Of a stretch of 64,000 bases of DNA, positions 23,691-32,381 are shown one piece after another. Numbering within the stretch: position 1 is the stretch's first letter; each line of letters begins with the position of its first letter. The notes under the pieces are model-generated. The model did not search any database, was not told the DNA's origin, and worked only from the letters and a program-made list of their open reading frames with translations. The DNA comes from Phycisphaeraceae bacterium. Its GTDB lineage: Bacteria > Planctomycetota > Phycisphaerae > Phycisphaerales > Phycisphaeraceae. The stretch covers positions 1 through 64,000 of the forward strand of contig JAJDCU010000042.1 of NCBI GenBank assembly GCA_029260655.1, written 5' to 3'. A program made the translations under genes and the position numbers.

Positions 23691-24350
23691 ATGTTTAGCC
23701 CTGTGACACGATCCCGGATGCTGCAACTGACCGCCTCGATGTGTTTGATGCTGACCATCGCCGCTCCGGTGTCCGCACTGACCGCCTCATCGATCGCGTT
23801 GGACATGACCAACTTCACCGGCGACAGCATGCTTGGCAGGGCCACGCTTGAGCAGGTCGGCAATGACGTGAAGGTTACGCTCACGACCGTGCAGGAAGGC
23901 GGCTTCGTCAACACCGGCGACTGGGGCGGGTTCTGGTTCAACATCGCCGACGATTCACTGCTCGCGGGCTTGAACGTGTCGGGCGCAGACGTCACGGACT
24001 TCGACTTCTCCGGCAGCGTCGGGTGGGTCGGTTCGGCGAACAACAACCTCAACGGCGGGGGCTCACCCGGGCTGATGGATGCCGGCATCGCGTTCGGCGA
24101 CCCCGGGGCACAAGGCGGGCTGCTGGATATGACGATGTTTACGCTCTCGCACGCAAACGGCCTTAGCCTGTCGCTCTTCGAAGGGCAGACCATGGCAGGC
24201 CGGATCCAGACCGTCGGCCCGGCGCCCTTTGGCGGCGAAGGGTCCAGCAAGATCGTCACCGGCGATAACCCCATCCCCGAGCCCGCATCCGCAACGCTGG
24301 CGCTGTTGGGCCTCTCGTCACTGACTTTCATGCGCCGACGGACCTGCTGA
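23691..24350 (+). CDS. PEP-CTERM sorted secreted protein
   Basis: About 219 residues: a signal peptide (ending near VSALTA), a beta-rich body with VKVTLTTVQEGGFVNTGDWGGFWFNI, and a PEP-CTERM tail (IPEPASATLALLGL, then FMRRRTC). No known enzymatic motif was recognised. The tail marks it for export and processing by the exosortase encoded at 38 kb. The start at 23691 follows AAAGGAG and opens the signal peptide; a longer frame to 23562 lacks such features. It follows the ketosynthase genes and is preceded by a weaker copy of the MarR-type palindrome, so it may belong to the same regulon. Confidence 0.78.
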   Translation: MFSPVTRSRMLQLTASMCLMLTIAAPVSALTASSIALDMTNFTGDSMLGRATLEQVGNDVKVTLTTVQEGGFVNTGDWGGFWFNIADDSLLAGLNVSGADVTDFDFSGSVGWVGSANNNLNGGGSPGLMDAGIAFGDPGAQGGLLDMTMFTLSHANGLSLSLFEGQTMAGRIQTVGPAPFGGEGSSKIVTGDNPIPEPASATLALLGLSSLTFMRRRTC

Positions 24351-24396
24351 CCCCGGTATCCCCCGGCACCCCCGGCCAGATAAACAACCATAGATC

Positions 24397-24431
24397 AACC
24401 GGCTCCGCTAAACACGGGGCCGGTTGTTTTT
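24397..24431 (+). terminator. intrinsic terminator
   Basis: AACCGGCTCCG and CGGGGCCGGTT pair over 11 bases (one G-U) with a seven-base loop, followed by GTTTTTAT. It lies 47 bases after the PEP-CTERM stop codon and ends the plus-strand unit that starts with the MarR gene. Confidence 0.85.
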
Positions 24432-24526
24432 ATGTGTGGGCTCCGCGGGCTGCTCTCCGATCGATGTTATGATGGCTGCGCATCGGCCTGGTCGTCGGGC
24501 TGTACACCACATCGGGGATCTACAAG

Positions 24527-25843
24527 ATGGACATCAAGCGATACATGGCGGTGCTGATTTGCCTCGTGTCGGTCGGCTGTTCTTCGCCGACGGTTTATCA
24601 ACTTGCCGTGTCGCCCGAAGGTGACGCGATGCGGCGGGAACTGATGGTCGTCAACGGCGGGGTGGAGGAGATGCTTCGCACGATCTACGACGAGGCCGTC
24701 ACCGAAGATGGGCAGCTTCGATACAGCGGCAACTTCGACACGGTGCCCGCGGACATCGGTGGGTCGGGGACGTGGCTGCGTGTGGCGAGTCCGGTGGGGA
24801 GCGTCTACGCCTACGCCGAACGGTTCCGTGGCGATGACGACCTGGTCGGGCAGATCGAAGCGAGACTGTTGGCGACGGACCGTTTCACAGACTTCCTGGT
24901 TGCGTGGTTCGGGTCGGAGTTGAGCGACGACCCGCACTGGCCGGTGTTACGCGAGTTTATGGATACGCGGCTTCGGCACGACATGAAGAACCTGAGCCTG
25001 TATGTTCTGGAACTGGAGCGTCAGGGCGTGGAAGGGGAAACGTGGGGGGCCGTCTACTTCGCACGGGTGGGGCAGTATCTTGTTGATCGAGGATACCTCG
25101 ACGATGCCGATGTGCTATCGCTGATGCGGTTGATCGCCTTGGGCGGTCCGAATTGGGCCGATCCGCCGTCCCCGGGATTGTTGCAGCGGATCACGGCTCG
25201 GCGGATGGGGCTGGAAGACGGCGCGGACCTTCCTGTTTCGCTGGGTTTCCTGCGTCAGGACAACATCGAAGACTCCTGGCGGGCGTTCGTGGATTTGCCG
25301 GTCTGTGCCGAGTTGGTCAGCGAGTGGGAGTTGCAGGCGTCGAATGATACGCTCGAAGACCGGGACACCCAGGGTGCGGTGACACTGTTGGTGTTCGAGG
25401 CGGCGGGCATGGAGTTCGAGTTGTTCAGTTCGCCGGACGAAGTTGAATTGGCGCTGACGTGCGAGGTCGAGCCGCTGTTGACCAATGGTGAATGGGACGA
25501 GAAAGCACGGCTGGTGACGTGGAACGGCGAGGTCCGCGAGCGCTTCGGTTTACCTTTGTTCTTCTACGCTTGCTGGGCCGAGCCCGACGCCGACTATCAG
25601 CAAGCGCACTTCGGCGAATCGGTCATTCAGGGCAAGCGATTGGTGGAGATGGTGGCCTGGTACACAGGCCTGTCGGGGAAATCGCGCGAGCGATGGGACG
25701 GGTTCATCGGATCGCTTGACCCGACGCAGCCGATCCGGGCGCAGGTCGAGGCATCGCGTGCCTTCGATCGGCAGGAGGAGGCGGACCCGCTGGGCCGGGG
25801 ATACAACCTTCTGCTTAGCGCGTTGCCCGGAGAATCAGACTGA
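24527..25843 (+). CDS. predicted lipoprotein of unknown function
   Basis: A 438-residue protein with a short lipoprotein signal: positively charged MDIKRYM, hydrophobic stretch, and a lipobox LVSVGC with Cys19. The mature part is acidic and helical, with no recognised domain; motifs such as LRYSGNFDTVPADIGGSG and WDGFIGSLDPTQPIRA did not suggest a family. It would sit in the outer or inner membrane facing the periplasm. It stands alone between a terminator and the convergent pilus cluster. Confidence 0.75.
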   Translation: MDIKRYMAVLICLVSVGCSSPTVYQLAVSPEGDAMRRELMVVNGGVEEMLRTIYDEAVTEDGQLRYSGNFDTVPADIGGSGTWLRVASPVGSVYAYAERFRGDDDLVGQIEARLLATDRFTDFLVAWFGSELSDDPHWPVLREFMDTRLRHDMKNLSLYVLELERQGVEGETWGAVYFARVGQYLVDRGYLDDADVLSLMRLIALGGPNWADPPSPGLLQRITARRMGLEDGADLPVSLGFLRQDNIEDSWRAFVDLPVCAELVSEWELQASNDTLEDRDTQGAVTLLVFEAAGMEFELFSSPDEVELALTCEVEPLLTNGEWDEKARLVTWNGEVRERFGLPLFFYACWAEPDADYQQAHFGESVIQGKRLVEMVAWYTGLSGKSRERWDGFIGSLDPTQPIRAQVEASRAFDRQEEADPLGRGYNLLLSALPGESD

Positions 25844-25967
25844 TACACATCTGGATTAATCCTCGTGCATCCATCCACGGCGTAATGCTCACGTTTTTAG
25901 AACGTGGGCTTCGATGCACGAGAGTTGGATGGGAAGCGTGTCGGACGGGGGGCGGACTTTGCGGCGA

Positions 25968-26606
25968 TCACTCGAGCTTGCGGGGCATGGTCGAGGCGAT
26001 GGCGCGGATGGGCGGGAGGTTAGCGCCCTCAAGCGCCAGCGAGGCGTCGTCGTCCGTGACAACGGTCATGTCGATCGAGCCGCGCTCGAGCACGAGCACG
26101 CCGTCGTTGTCGAACCGCCTGTGGGCGTAGAACTTGGCCTGGGTGACCCCGCCCATGATCGGCTGCTGGGTTTCGGTCACCTCGAACAGCAGGTCCCCAT
26201 CATCGTCGATCCAAAGCCAGAGCTCCTGCGTTGCGGCGCGGTGCTCGACGCGGATGTGCTGGCCCGCCGGGTCGAACAGCTCCAGGTAGTAGCTTTCGAT
26301 CGTGTCGCCATCGGCCAGCAGCAGGACCGGTGGGTTGTCGGTCGGGTCGTCCAGCAGCGGCCCGTGGGCTGTGCTGGTCCGTATCAGGGTCAGCATCCGG
26401 TTGATGACCATGCGTGTGGCGGACTGTGTGCTGGCGGTCGAGGCGGCGGCGGCGTAGGCCTTGAAGCTGGCGTCGATGGCGACCATCGTGGCGGTCAGCA
26501 GCATCGACGTGATCGCCAGCGAAACCAGCAACTCGACCAGGGACAGGCCGCGACATGTGTGATGTGCGATGTGCGATGTTCGATGTGTATGTTTATGTCT
26601 GTTCAT
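25968..26606 (-). CDS. prepilin-like protein (PilW/GspJ type)
   Basis: A 212-residue protein with a type IV prepilin leader: GLSLVELLVSLAITSMLLTAT is cleaved after Gly20, leaving an N-terminal Ser instead of the common Phe, with Glu at +5. The rest is a beta-rich globular domain similar in length to minor pseudopilins GspJ/PilW. It would be part of a pilus-tip or pseudopilus complex. It is the last gene of a five-gene minus-strand cluster with PilT and PilC/GspF. The 20-residue leader is rich in His and Thr because it is encoded by a simple-sequence repeat (ACATCGCACATC type), and no ribosome-binding site is evident. Confidence 0.78.
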   Translation of the reverse strand: MNRHKHTHRTSHIAHHTCRGLSLVELLVSLAITSMLLTATMVAIDASFKAYAAAASTASTQSATRMVINRMLTLIRTSTAHGPLLDDPTDNPPVLLLADGDTIESYYLELFDPAGQHIRVEHRAATQELWLWIDDDGDLLFEVTETQQPIMGGVTQAKFYAHRRFDNDGVLVLERGSIDMTVVTDDDASLALEGANLPPIRAIASTMPRKLE

Positions 26607-26652
26607 ATCGTAGTCTGGATGTCATGCGTTTTTAGATTGCACATCGAACATC
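26575..26652. repeat. inverted and tandem repeat spanning the pilin start
   Basis: GATGTTCGATGTG (26575-26587) and its exact complement CACATCGAACATC (26640-26652) enclose 52 bases that contain the start codon of the PilW-like gene. Next to the left arm, tandem TGTGCGATG units run over about 26558-26587. The hairpin would form in the mRNA around the translation start. Confidence 0.65.
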
Positions 26653-26656
26653 TCTA

Positions 26657-28900
26657 TCACTGTCCGCCCTCGCGGTAGGTCGCCAGCGACGGTGCGATCT
26701 CGATGTTGCCGAGGATCCCGTCGGGCAGGGGGATGGTCGGGTCGTACATGACCTGGATGACGCCCACGCCTGTGGTCGGGAGCTCCGATTCGAGGTCGCC
26801 GGACGACGACGAGAAGTACCCCAGCGTGGTGTTGAACTGCGGGCTGGTGTCGCCGATGACCGGCCCGGTGTTGCTCACCGGCTCGAACGTCGTCAGCAGG
26901 CTGCCGATGATCTTGACCTGGCCACGCATATCCAGCACGCCGGTGACGATCGTCCCGGACAGCTCGACGGTTTCACCGGCGTCCTCCGGCGCGATGAACG
27001 TGCCCATCTCGACCGAGAAGTGCGGCGCCAGCAGCGTGCTACGTCTGAACAGATCCTTCTCCGACGCGCTTAGGTGCGTGGATTCATCGATCAGGAACCG
27101 TGTGGTCCCGGTGAACGAGAGCTTGTTGCGGACGTGGGTGAACTCGTTGGGCGACTGGGTCACGACAGAACCCTCGAACGTGCAGTTGTCAAACCGCAGG
27201 TTGTTCGAGACGGTCTTGGTGTCAGTGATCTCGACGCCGTTGACCATCGCCGTCCGCCCGGGGTGCTTCTGTGTCCCGTCGGCCTCGATCATGCCGGCGT
27301 AGTTGAAGTTCGGGTCGATGTTGTCCACGGCGGTGTCGACGTAGGTCACCCCGATGAACGTGCAGTTGATGAACAGCGCGTTGGTCCCCGCGGGGATGGT
27401 GATGTTGTCGAACTGCATGTCCTGATAGATCGGTCGGTCGTAGTACTCGTAGGGGTGAGCTGCGCCGAACGGGACGGCCTCGGCGGGCGAGGTGGTGCCG
27501 GACGACCCGCCCTGACTCGCGGCCTGGGTCACTAAATCGCCGCTGGCCATCGCTGCGAAGGACGCGACATCGAAGTCCGACGGGTTGAACTGGTGGACCG
27601 CATCGTTGTCGGCGTCGAAGGTCATCGGGTCATTGCCGAAGTCGGCAACGATCGGGCCCTGGAAGTAGTCCTGGTAGGCCCCGGTCGCGCCACCCGGGCC
27701 GTCGGGGTCGGCCGCGCCGTCTTCCCAGCTCAGCTTGCTGGCGGTGATGTAGACCTCGCCACGGAGCTTGGTGTAGCGGTCGTACTCGTTGATGAGCCCG
27801 TCGCCGTAGCCCTGTCGGCTAGGATCTCCGAACGTGTCGATCAGGCTCATCAACTGCTGTCGGCTAAAGTCCGCGGAACCCGGGTCCAATTCCGCGAGGC
27901 TGACCTGGAGGTCGGCGTTGGCGTCAAACGCCGCCATGAAGAAGTCGTAGTCATCGATGTACCCGTCCTGGTCGTAGTCGAAAGAGCTGGGGTTGGCGAT
28001 CTGGTCGATCTCGGCTGAACTGGCGAGGTTGATCCGGTTATCGCCGTTGGCATCGTTGCTGATCAGCGTGTTCCTGAACAGGTCCAGGTCTGCGTCGAGG
28101 TTGGCGTCGAGCCCGCGGAAGTCGCTCTCCATCTGGATCGGATGGCCGTTGGCCAGGTTGGTCTCCAGGAAGCTGGACCCGACCGGGCCGTCAATCATGA
28201 CGTTTCGGCCGATCATGATCCGGCTCTTGGAAAGCAGCGCGTAGCGGATCTTCTTGTCGATCTTAAAGTCCATTGAGACCGAGCGGTAGATCCGCGACCC
28301 GATGGGCCCGTCGCTGGCGGTGACGGTGATGCGCACCCACCGTGCGTCCAGGGGCGAGAGGTTGCTGGCCGGGGGGTTCTGGTCGCTGAACGGCGGCTGC
28401 TGGTAAAACGCCGCGTCGTAGTTTTCATTGGCCAATGGGTGGGGCTCGAAGGTTGCGCTGAAGCTGGGTTGGCCCGGGCCGACCGGGATCTCCGGGACGA
28501 CCAGCACGCCGCCCGCCACGTACGGGGCGTTGCCCTGCTGGTACTGGAAGTCCCCGGCCAACAGGTTCAGCAGTTGCGTGCGTGCGTCGTTCCACAGGGT
28601 ATTGGCCAGGGCCGCGTTGATGACGCCCTCGCGGGTTGTGATCCCGTTGGTCCCGGCGGTGGCGTCGCCCTGGGTCACCTGGTTCAGCCGGTAGATCATG
28701 AACTTCATCCCGGTCTCGGACGCCGCGAGCGAGCGGTTGATCTTCATGGAGGATTCGGCGGTGGTGAGGTTGCCCTGGGACACGATCGCCATCGCCGCCG
28801 CCAGGGACGAGAAGATCACCAGGAACATCATCGCCAGCACCGCCGCCGCCCCGCGGTCGCGGCAGGTCCGGTGTGCTGAATGTGTCTTACCCGTCATCAT
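26657..28900 (-). CDS. PilX-like pilus protein with EF-hand-like loops
   Basis: About 747 residues. The N-terminus (CRDRGAAAVLAMMFLVIFSSLAAAMAIVSQ) matches the PilX N-terminal helix: a charged segment, a hydrophobic helix, then SMKINRSLAASETGMKFMIYRLN. The middle holds aspartate-rich loops resembling EF-hands: DANGDNRINLAS, DYDQDGYIDDYD and DANADLQVSLAE, the latter two with good 12-residue calcium loop patterns. The C-terminal half looks beta-helical (FINCTFIGVTYVD, LRFDNCTFEGSVVTQ). It probably acts as a minor pilin or adhesin with the neighbouring pilus genes. The start at 28900 (one of two adjacent ATGs) is preferred over an upstream GTG. Confidence 0.75.
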   Translation of the reverse strand: MMTGKTHSAHRTCRDRGAAAVLAMMFLVIFSSLAAAMAIVSQGNLTTAESSMKINRSLAASETGMKFMIYRLNQVTQGDATAGTNGITTREGVINAALANTLWNDARTQLLNLLAGDFQYQQGNAPYVAGGVLVVPEIPVGPGQPSFSATFEPHPLANENYDAAFYQQPPFSDQNPPASNLSPLDARWVRITVTASDGPIGSRIYRSVSMDFKIDKKIRYALLSKSRIMIGRNVMIDGPVGSSFLETNLANGHPIQMESDFRGLDANLDADLDLFRNTLISNDANGDNRINLASSAEIDQIANPSSFDYDQDGYIDDYDFFMAAFDANADLQVSLAELDPGSADFSRQQLMSLIDTFGDPSRQGYGDGLINEYDRYTKLRGEVYITASKLSWEDGAADPDGPGGATGAYQDYFQGPIVADFGNDPMTFDADNDAVHQFNPSDFDVASFAAMASGDLVTQAASQGGSSGTTSPAEAVPFGAAHPYEYYDRPIYQDMQFDNITIPAGTNALFINCTFIGVTYVDTAVDNIDPNFNYAGMIEADGTQKHPGRTAMVNGVEITDTKTVSNNLRFDNCTFEGSVVTQSPNEFTHVRNKLSFTGTTRFLIDESTHLSASEKDLFRRSTLLAPHFSVEMGTFIAPEDAGETVELSGTIVTGVLDMRGQVKIIGSLLTTFEPVSNTGPVIGDTSPQFNTTLGYFSSSSGDLESELPTTGVGVIQVMYDPTIPLPDGILGNIEIAPSLATYREGGQ

Positions 28901-28977
28901 CAATGCTCCCGGCCTCACTTCTCGTGTCTTAGTCTTTTTGGTAACGGCTAATCACTAACGACTGATAGCCACCGTTC

Positions 28978-29565
28978 CTACTGCCCAGCCACCCAGGTCA
29001 GTTGCGTGACCGTCCGCGGCTGGGGGTCGTTGGCGTCCTGATAGAGCACGTTGACGGTGATCCGCACGACCGGGGTGGTCCCCAGCGGCTGGACGAACGT
29101 CGCGGCGATGTTGTCTTCCAACACGCTCTCGACGGTGACCTGCTGGGTCCAGTTGGTCATGTCGGTGATCGGCCGACGCAGCGCGTCGATCGGTGGGTTG
29201 AAGGTCAGCCCGGGGAAGTTCCCCCCGGCATCGGGGACACCGGCGAAGTCGTCCAGGTCGTCGTAGTCGCCGACGACGACCTCGTCGGGCTCGGGGCCCA
29301 GGACCGTCTGGTTCGTGATCGGGTCGGCCAGCGGCATGGGCAGGGTCAGCTCGCGGATCTCGTTGGCCAGCAGCATCGCCGTGCCCGTCCGCTGGGCCCA
29401 GTCATTTTTCTGGTGGTACGCCTGCTGTGCCGCGACAATCGCCAGCACACCGGTGCCGACGATGACGGTCGTCAGCGCCGCCTCGATCAGGGTGAAGCCA
29501 CGGGCGCGGGCGTGCGCCGGGTGTCGGGTATCGGGTCTGGGGTTTTGGTTCATGTCGCACGCCAT
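28978..29565 (-). CDS. prepilin-like protein (PilV type)
   Basis: About 195 residues with a prepilin leader of the classical form: ARARGFTLIEAALTTVIVGTGVLAIVAAQQAY, cleaved before Phe, with Glu at +5. The C-terminal region is beta-rich (VVRITVNVLYQDANDPQPRTVTQLTWV). This matches PilV/GspI-type minor pilins. The ATG at 29565 follows GGTGG ten bases upstream; a second in-frame ATG is four codons later. The larger frame to 29688 reaches into the spacer after pilC. It lies between the PilC/GspF gene and the PilX-like gene in the same direction. Confidence 0.82.
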   Translation of the reverse strand: MACDMNQNPRPDTRHPAHARARGFTLIEAALTTVIVGTGVLAIVAAQQAYHQKNDWAQRTGTAMLLANEIRELTLPMPLADPITNQTVLGPEPDEVVVGDYDDLDDFAGVPDAGGNFPGLTFNPPIDALRRPITDMTNWTQQVTVESVLEDNIAATFVQPLGTTPVVRITVNVLYQDANDPQPRTVTQLTWVAGQ

Positions 29566-29684
29566 TGATAGATTGCCACCCTCAAACCTACGATCTGATA
29601 AGCCCGGTCCAAAACATCTGGATGCTTGCAATCTCACAACACCCGCCCCATGGCCCCTATAACCGCTACAACCCGAACCCCGAC

Positions 29685-30911
29685 TCACTTCACCAGCGTC
29701 GAGAGCTTGAAGATCGGCAGGATGATCGCCATCGCGATGAACCCGACGACCGAGCCCATCAGGATGATCATGATCGGCTCGATCATGCTGGTGACGGTCT
29801 TGATGACCTCGCGCAGCTGCTTGGCGTAGAACCCGGAGACCTCGTCGAGGACCTCGCCGAGCTTGCCCGATTCCTCGCCGGCGGAGATCATCTGGATCAC
29901 GGCCTTGGGCAGCAGGTTGCTCTTGTTCAAGGGCATGGCGATCTTCTTACCCTGCTTGACGGAGGTGTAGACGTTGCGCCACAGCCGGCGGAACAGGCGG
30001 TTGCCGCTGATGTCCCCGGTGATCGCCAGCGTGTCGAGCATCGGCACGCCGGCGTTAACCAGCTCGCCCATGGTGTGCAGGCTCCGGCTGATGTACAGCG
30101 CCCGGAACATCTTCTTGAAGATCGGGAACCGCAGCTTGGTCGCGTCGAACCACCAGCCGCCGGGCTCGGTCCGGGTGAAGACGAATACCCCCACGCCCGC
30201 CATCAGCATTGCCAGCACCACGGCCCACCACCAGTTGACCATGAACCCCGAGAGGTTCATCAGGAAGATGGTCGGCCAGGGCATGGCCGACTCCTTGCCC
30301 GCGAACACCGCGGCGAATCGAGGCAGCACGAACGTCAGCAGGAAGATCGTCACCGCCACCGCCAGCCCGCCGATCACCGCCGGGTAGATCATCGCACCGA
30401 TGACCATCGCCCGGGTCTCGATCTGCTGCGCGAGGTACGTCGCGATACGTTCGAGCATCTGGCTGAAGCTGCCTGACATCTCAGACGCGCGGGTCATGTT
30501 CACGTACAGCGGGCCGAACTGCTTGGGGTGTTTCTGAAGCGCCTCGGAGAACTGTTTGCCCGACTCCACATCCTGCTTGATCTCCATGAGGATCTGCTGG
30601 AATTTCTGGTTCTCGGTCTGCTCGGCGATCCCCTCGATCGCCGCGCGGAGCGTGATCCCCGCGCGGACCATCACCGCGAGCTGGGTGGTAAAGTTCAGGA
30701 CGTCCCGGGTCGACGGGCCCGAGCTGTAGTTCATCGCCTTGAGCCGCTCGCCAAGGGATTTGGCGGAGCCGGAACTGATCGGGGTCAGTTGCAGGACGGT
30801 GTTGCCCTGCGAGCGGAGCTGCTGGGCCGCGGCCAGGGCGCTGTCGGCGTTGAGTATCCCCACGGACGTCTGCCCGCCGCTGGTTTTCATCTGGTAGCGG
30901 TATGTCGGCAT
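29685..30911 (-). CDS. pilC: type II secretion/type IV pilus inner-membrane protein (GspF/PilC)
   Basis: A 408-residue polytopic platform protein with two GspF domains (about 70-195 and 270-395). Motifs: LNFTTQLAVMVRAGITLRAAIEGIAEQ, PLYVNMTRASEMSGSFSQMLERIATYL, and in the second repeat SRSLHTMGELVNAGVPMLDTLAI and MISAGEESGKLGEVLDEVSGFYAKQL. Three membrane helices are visible (about 170-190, 220-245, 375-400). It anchors the assembly ATPase. It is second in the cluster after pilT; the assembly ATPase PilB/GspE is not in the window. Confidence 0.92.
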   Translation of the reverse strand: MPTYRYQMKTSGGQTSVGILNADSALAAAQQLRSQGNTVLQLTPISSGSAKSLGERLKAMNYSSGPSTRDVLNFTTQLAVMVRAGITLRAAIEGIAEQTENQKFQQILMEIKQDVESGKQFSEALQKHPKQFGPLYVNMTRASEMSGSFSQMLERIATYLAQQIETRAMVIGAMIYPAVIGGLAVAVTIFLLTFVLPRFAAVFAGKESAMPWPTIFLMNLSGFMVNWWWAVVLAMLMAGVGVFVFTRTEPGGWWFDATKLRFPIFKKMFRALYISRSLHTMGELVNAGVPMLDTLAITGDISGNRLFRRLWRNVYTSVKQGKKIAMPLNKSNLLPKAVIQMISAGEESGKLGEVLDEVSGFYAKQLREVIKTVTSMIEPIMIILMGSVVGFIAMAIILPIFKLSTLVK

Positions 30912-30929
30912 GGTTTATTGAGCCCTTAG

Positions 30930-31030
30930 CATTCAGCCATTAGCCATTAGCTACCAGCTGCTAGCTTCCCTGGTTACTGATCCACCCCTGTTTCCTCTCT
31001 GGCTAATAGCTCATGGCTAATAGCTAGCAG
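30930..31030. repeat. simple-sequence palindrome between pilC and pilT
   Basis: CAGCCATTAGCCATTAGC with CTACCAGCTGCTAGC on the left (30933-30965) pairs loosely with GGCTAATAGCTCATGGCTAATAGCTAGCAG on the right (31001-31030). The unit TTAGCCA recurs several times. It fills the spacer between the two pilus genes. Confidence 0.6.
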
Positions 31031-31039
31031 TACTCGTAG

Positions 31040-32095
31040 CTATGCGACGAGCGCCCGTTCGAGTTTCTCGGGGTACGCCGCCTGCGCGATCGCGTCTTCC
31101 CTGCTGATCATCCCGTTGAAGAAGAGCTCGGCGATCGAGTTGTCCAGGCTGTTCATCCCAAGCGCCCGGTTGGTCTCGATCACGTTGGGGATCTCGAACG
31201 CCCGGTTCTCGCGGATCAGGTTCCGAACCGCGGGGGTACACAGCATGATCTCCACGCCGGGCACCATCCCCTTCTTGTCGATCCGTTTGAACAGGGTCTG
31301 GGACACCACGGCCTGGAGCGTGTTAGCCAGCATGGACCGGATCTGGTTCTGCTGGTCCGCGGGGTACATGTCGATGATCCGCTCGATGGTCTGCGAGGCG
31401 TTGACGGTGTGCAGGGTCGAGAGCACCAGGTGCCCGGTCTCCGCCGCCGTGATCGCCGCCGCGGTCGTCTCCAGGTCACGCATCTCGCCGACCAGGATGA
31501 TGTCCGGGTCCTGACGCAGCACGTGGCGTAAGCCCGACGCGAAGCTGGGTGTGTCCGCCCCGAGCTCGCGCTGCTCGATCGCGCACTTGTCGCTGATCAA
31601 CGCGTATTCGATCGGGTCCTCCAGCGTGATGATGTGCTTGTGGTAGCGCTTGTTCATCGCGTCGATCATCGCCGCCAGCGTCGTCGACTTGCCCGAGCCC
31701 GTGTCGCCCGTGACCAGGACCAGCCCGCGGGGCAGGTACGTCAGCCGGCTGATGACCTCCGGCAGGGTCAGACTTTTCAATAACGGGATGTCTGTCTTGA
31801 TCGCACGCATCGCGATCCCGACCATCCCGCGCTGAAGGTGGGCGTTGACACGGTACCGGCCCACGCCGGGGATTTCGTACGAGAAGTCCGCGTCCTTGAT
31901 CTTCTCAAAGACCTTCATCTGTTCTTCCCCGGCCATCTGCTTGAGCATCCGCATCGCGCCCTCGGCGGTCAGCACGGGGTAGTCAAGCGGGGTCATCACC
32001 GTGTGTTGACGGACCATCGGCGCGTGGCCGGCGATCAGGTGGATGTCCGAGCAGTCCATGTCCGCCGCAGTTTTCAGGATCGTGTCCAGTTCCAT
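31040..32095 (-). CDS. pilT: type IV pilus retraction ATPase (PilT)
   Basis: A 351-residue secretion ATPase. Walker A is GDTGSGKST (130-138), the Asp box is IITLEDPIEY, Walker B is DIILVGEMRD, and the His box is HLVLSTLHTVNA. The N-terminal PAS-like domain begins MELDTILKTAADMDCSDIHL, as usual for PilT. It retracts type IV pili for twitching motility, surface sensing or DNA uptake. The ATG at 32095 has GAGGA in front; the open frame continues to 32284 without family similarity. It is the first gene of the cluster with pilC and three pilin-like proteins, so the complex may be a pilus rather than a secretion system. Confidence 0.92.
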   Translation of the reverse strand: MELDTILKTAADMDCSDIHLIAGHAPMVRQHTVMTPLDYPVLTAEGAMRMLKQMAGEEQMKVFEKIKDADFSYEIPGVGRYRVNAHLQRGMVGIAMRAIKTDIPLLKSLTLPEVISRLTYLPRGLVLVTGDTGSGKSTTLAAMIDAMNKRYHKHIITLEDPIEYALISDKCAIEQRELGADTPSFASGLRHVLRQDPDIILVGEMRDLETTAAAITAAETGHLVLSTLHTVNASQTIERIIDMYPADQQNQIRSMLANTLQAVVSQTLFKRIDKKGMVPGVEIMLCTPAVRNLIRENRAFEIPNVIETNRALGMNSLDNSIAELFFNGMISREDAIAQAAYPEKLERALVA

Positions 32096-32381
32096 CGGTT
32101 CCTCACGGATAGCGCCCCCTGCTCCATACCGGACGGGCGGACCGTCGCCGGCCCTCCCAAGCCGTCCGGCCGGACGATGGGTGTCGAAATACCTATCGTC
32201 GCTAACCCGCTCTTGGATGAGCCCATGCACCGGTGTGATCGGGCCTGGGGATTCACCGATTCGCCCAGGTCGCATAACCGGCACAGGTGTACCCGCGCGC
32301 TACGCGATGGGCCGAAAACCCGGGTCGTCCATGATGCGATCGGCTGGCCCACCGAATGGCCGTAGCACGTGTGAGACTTGT

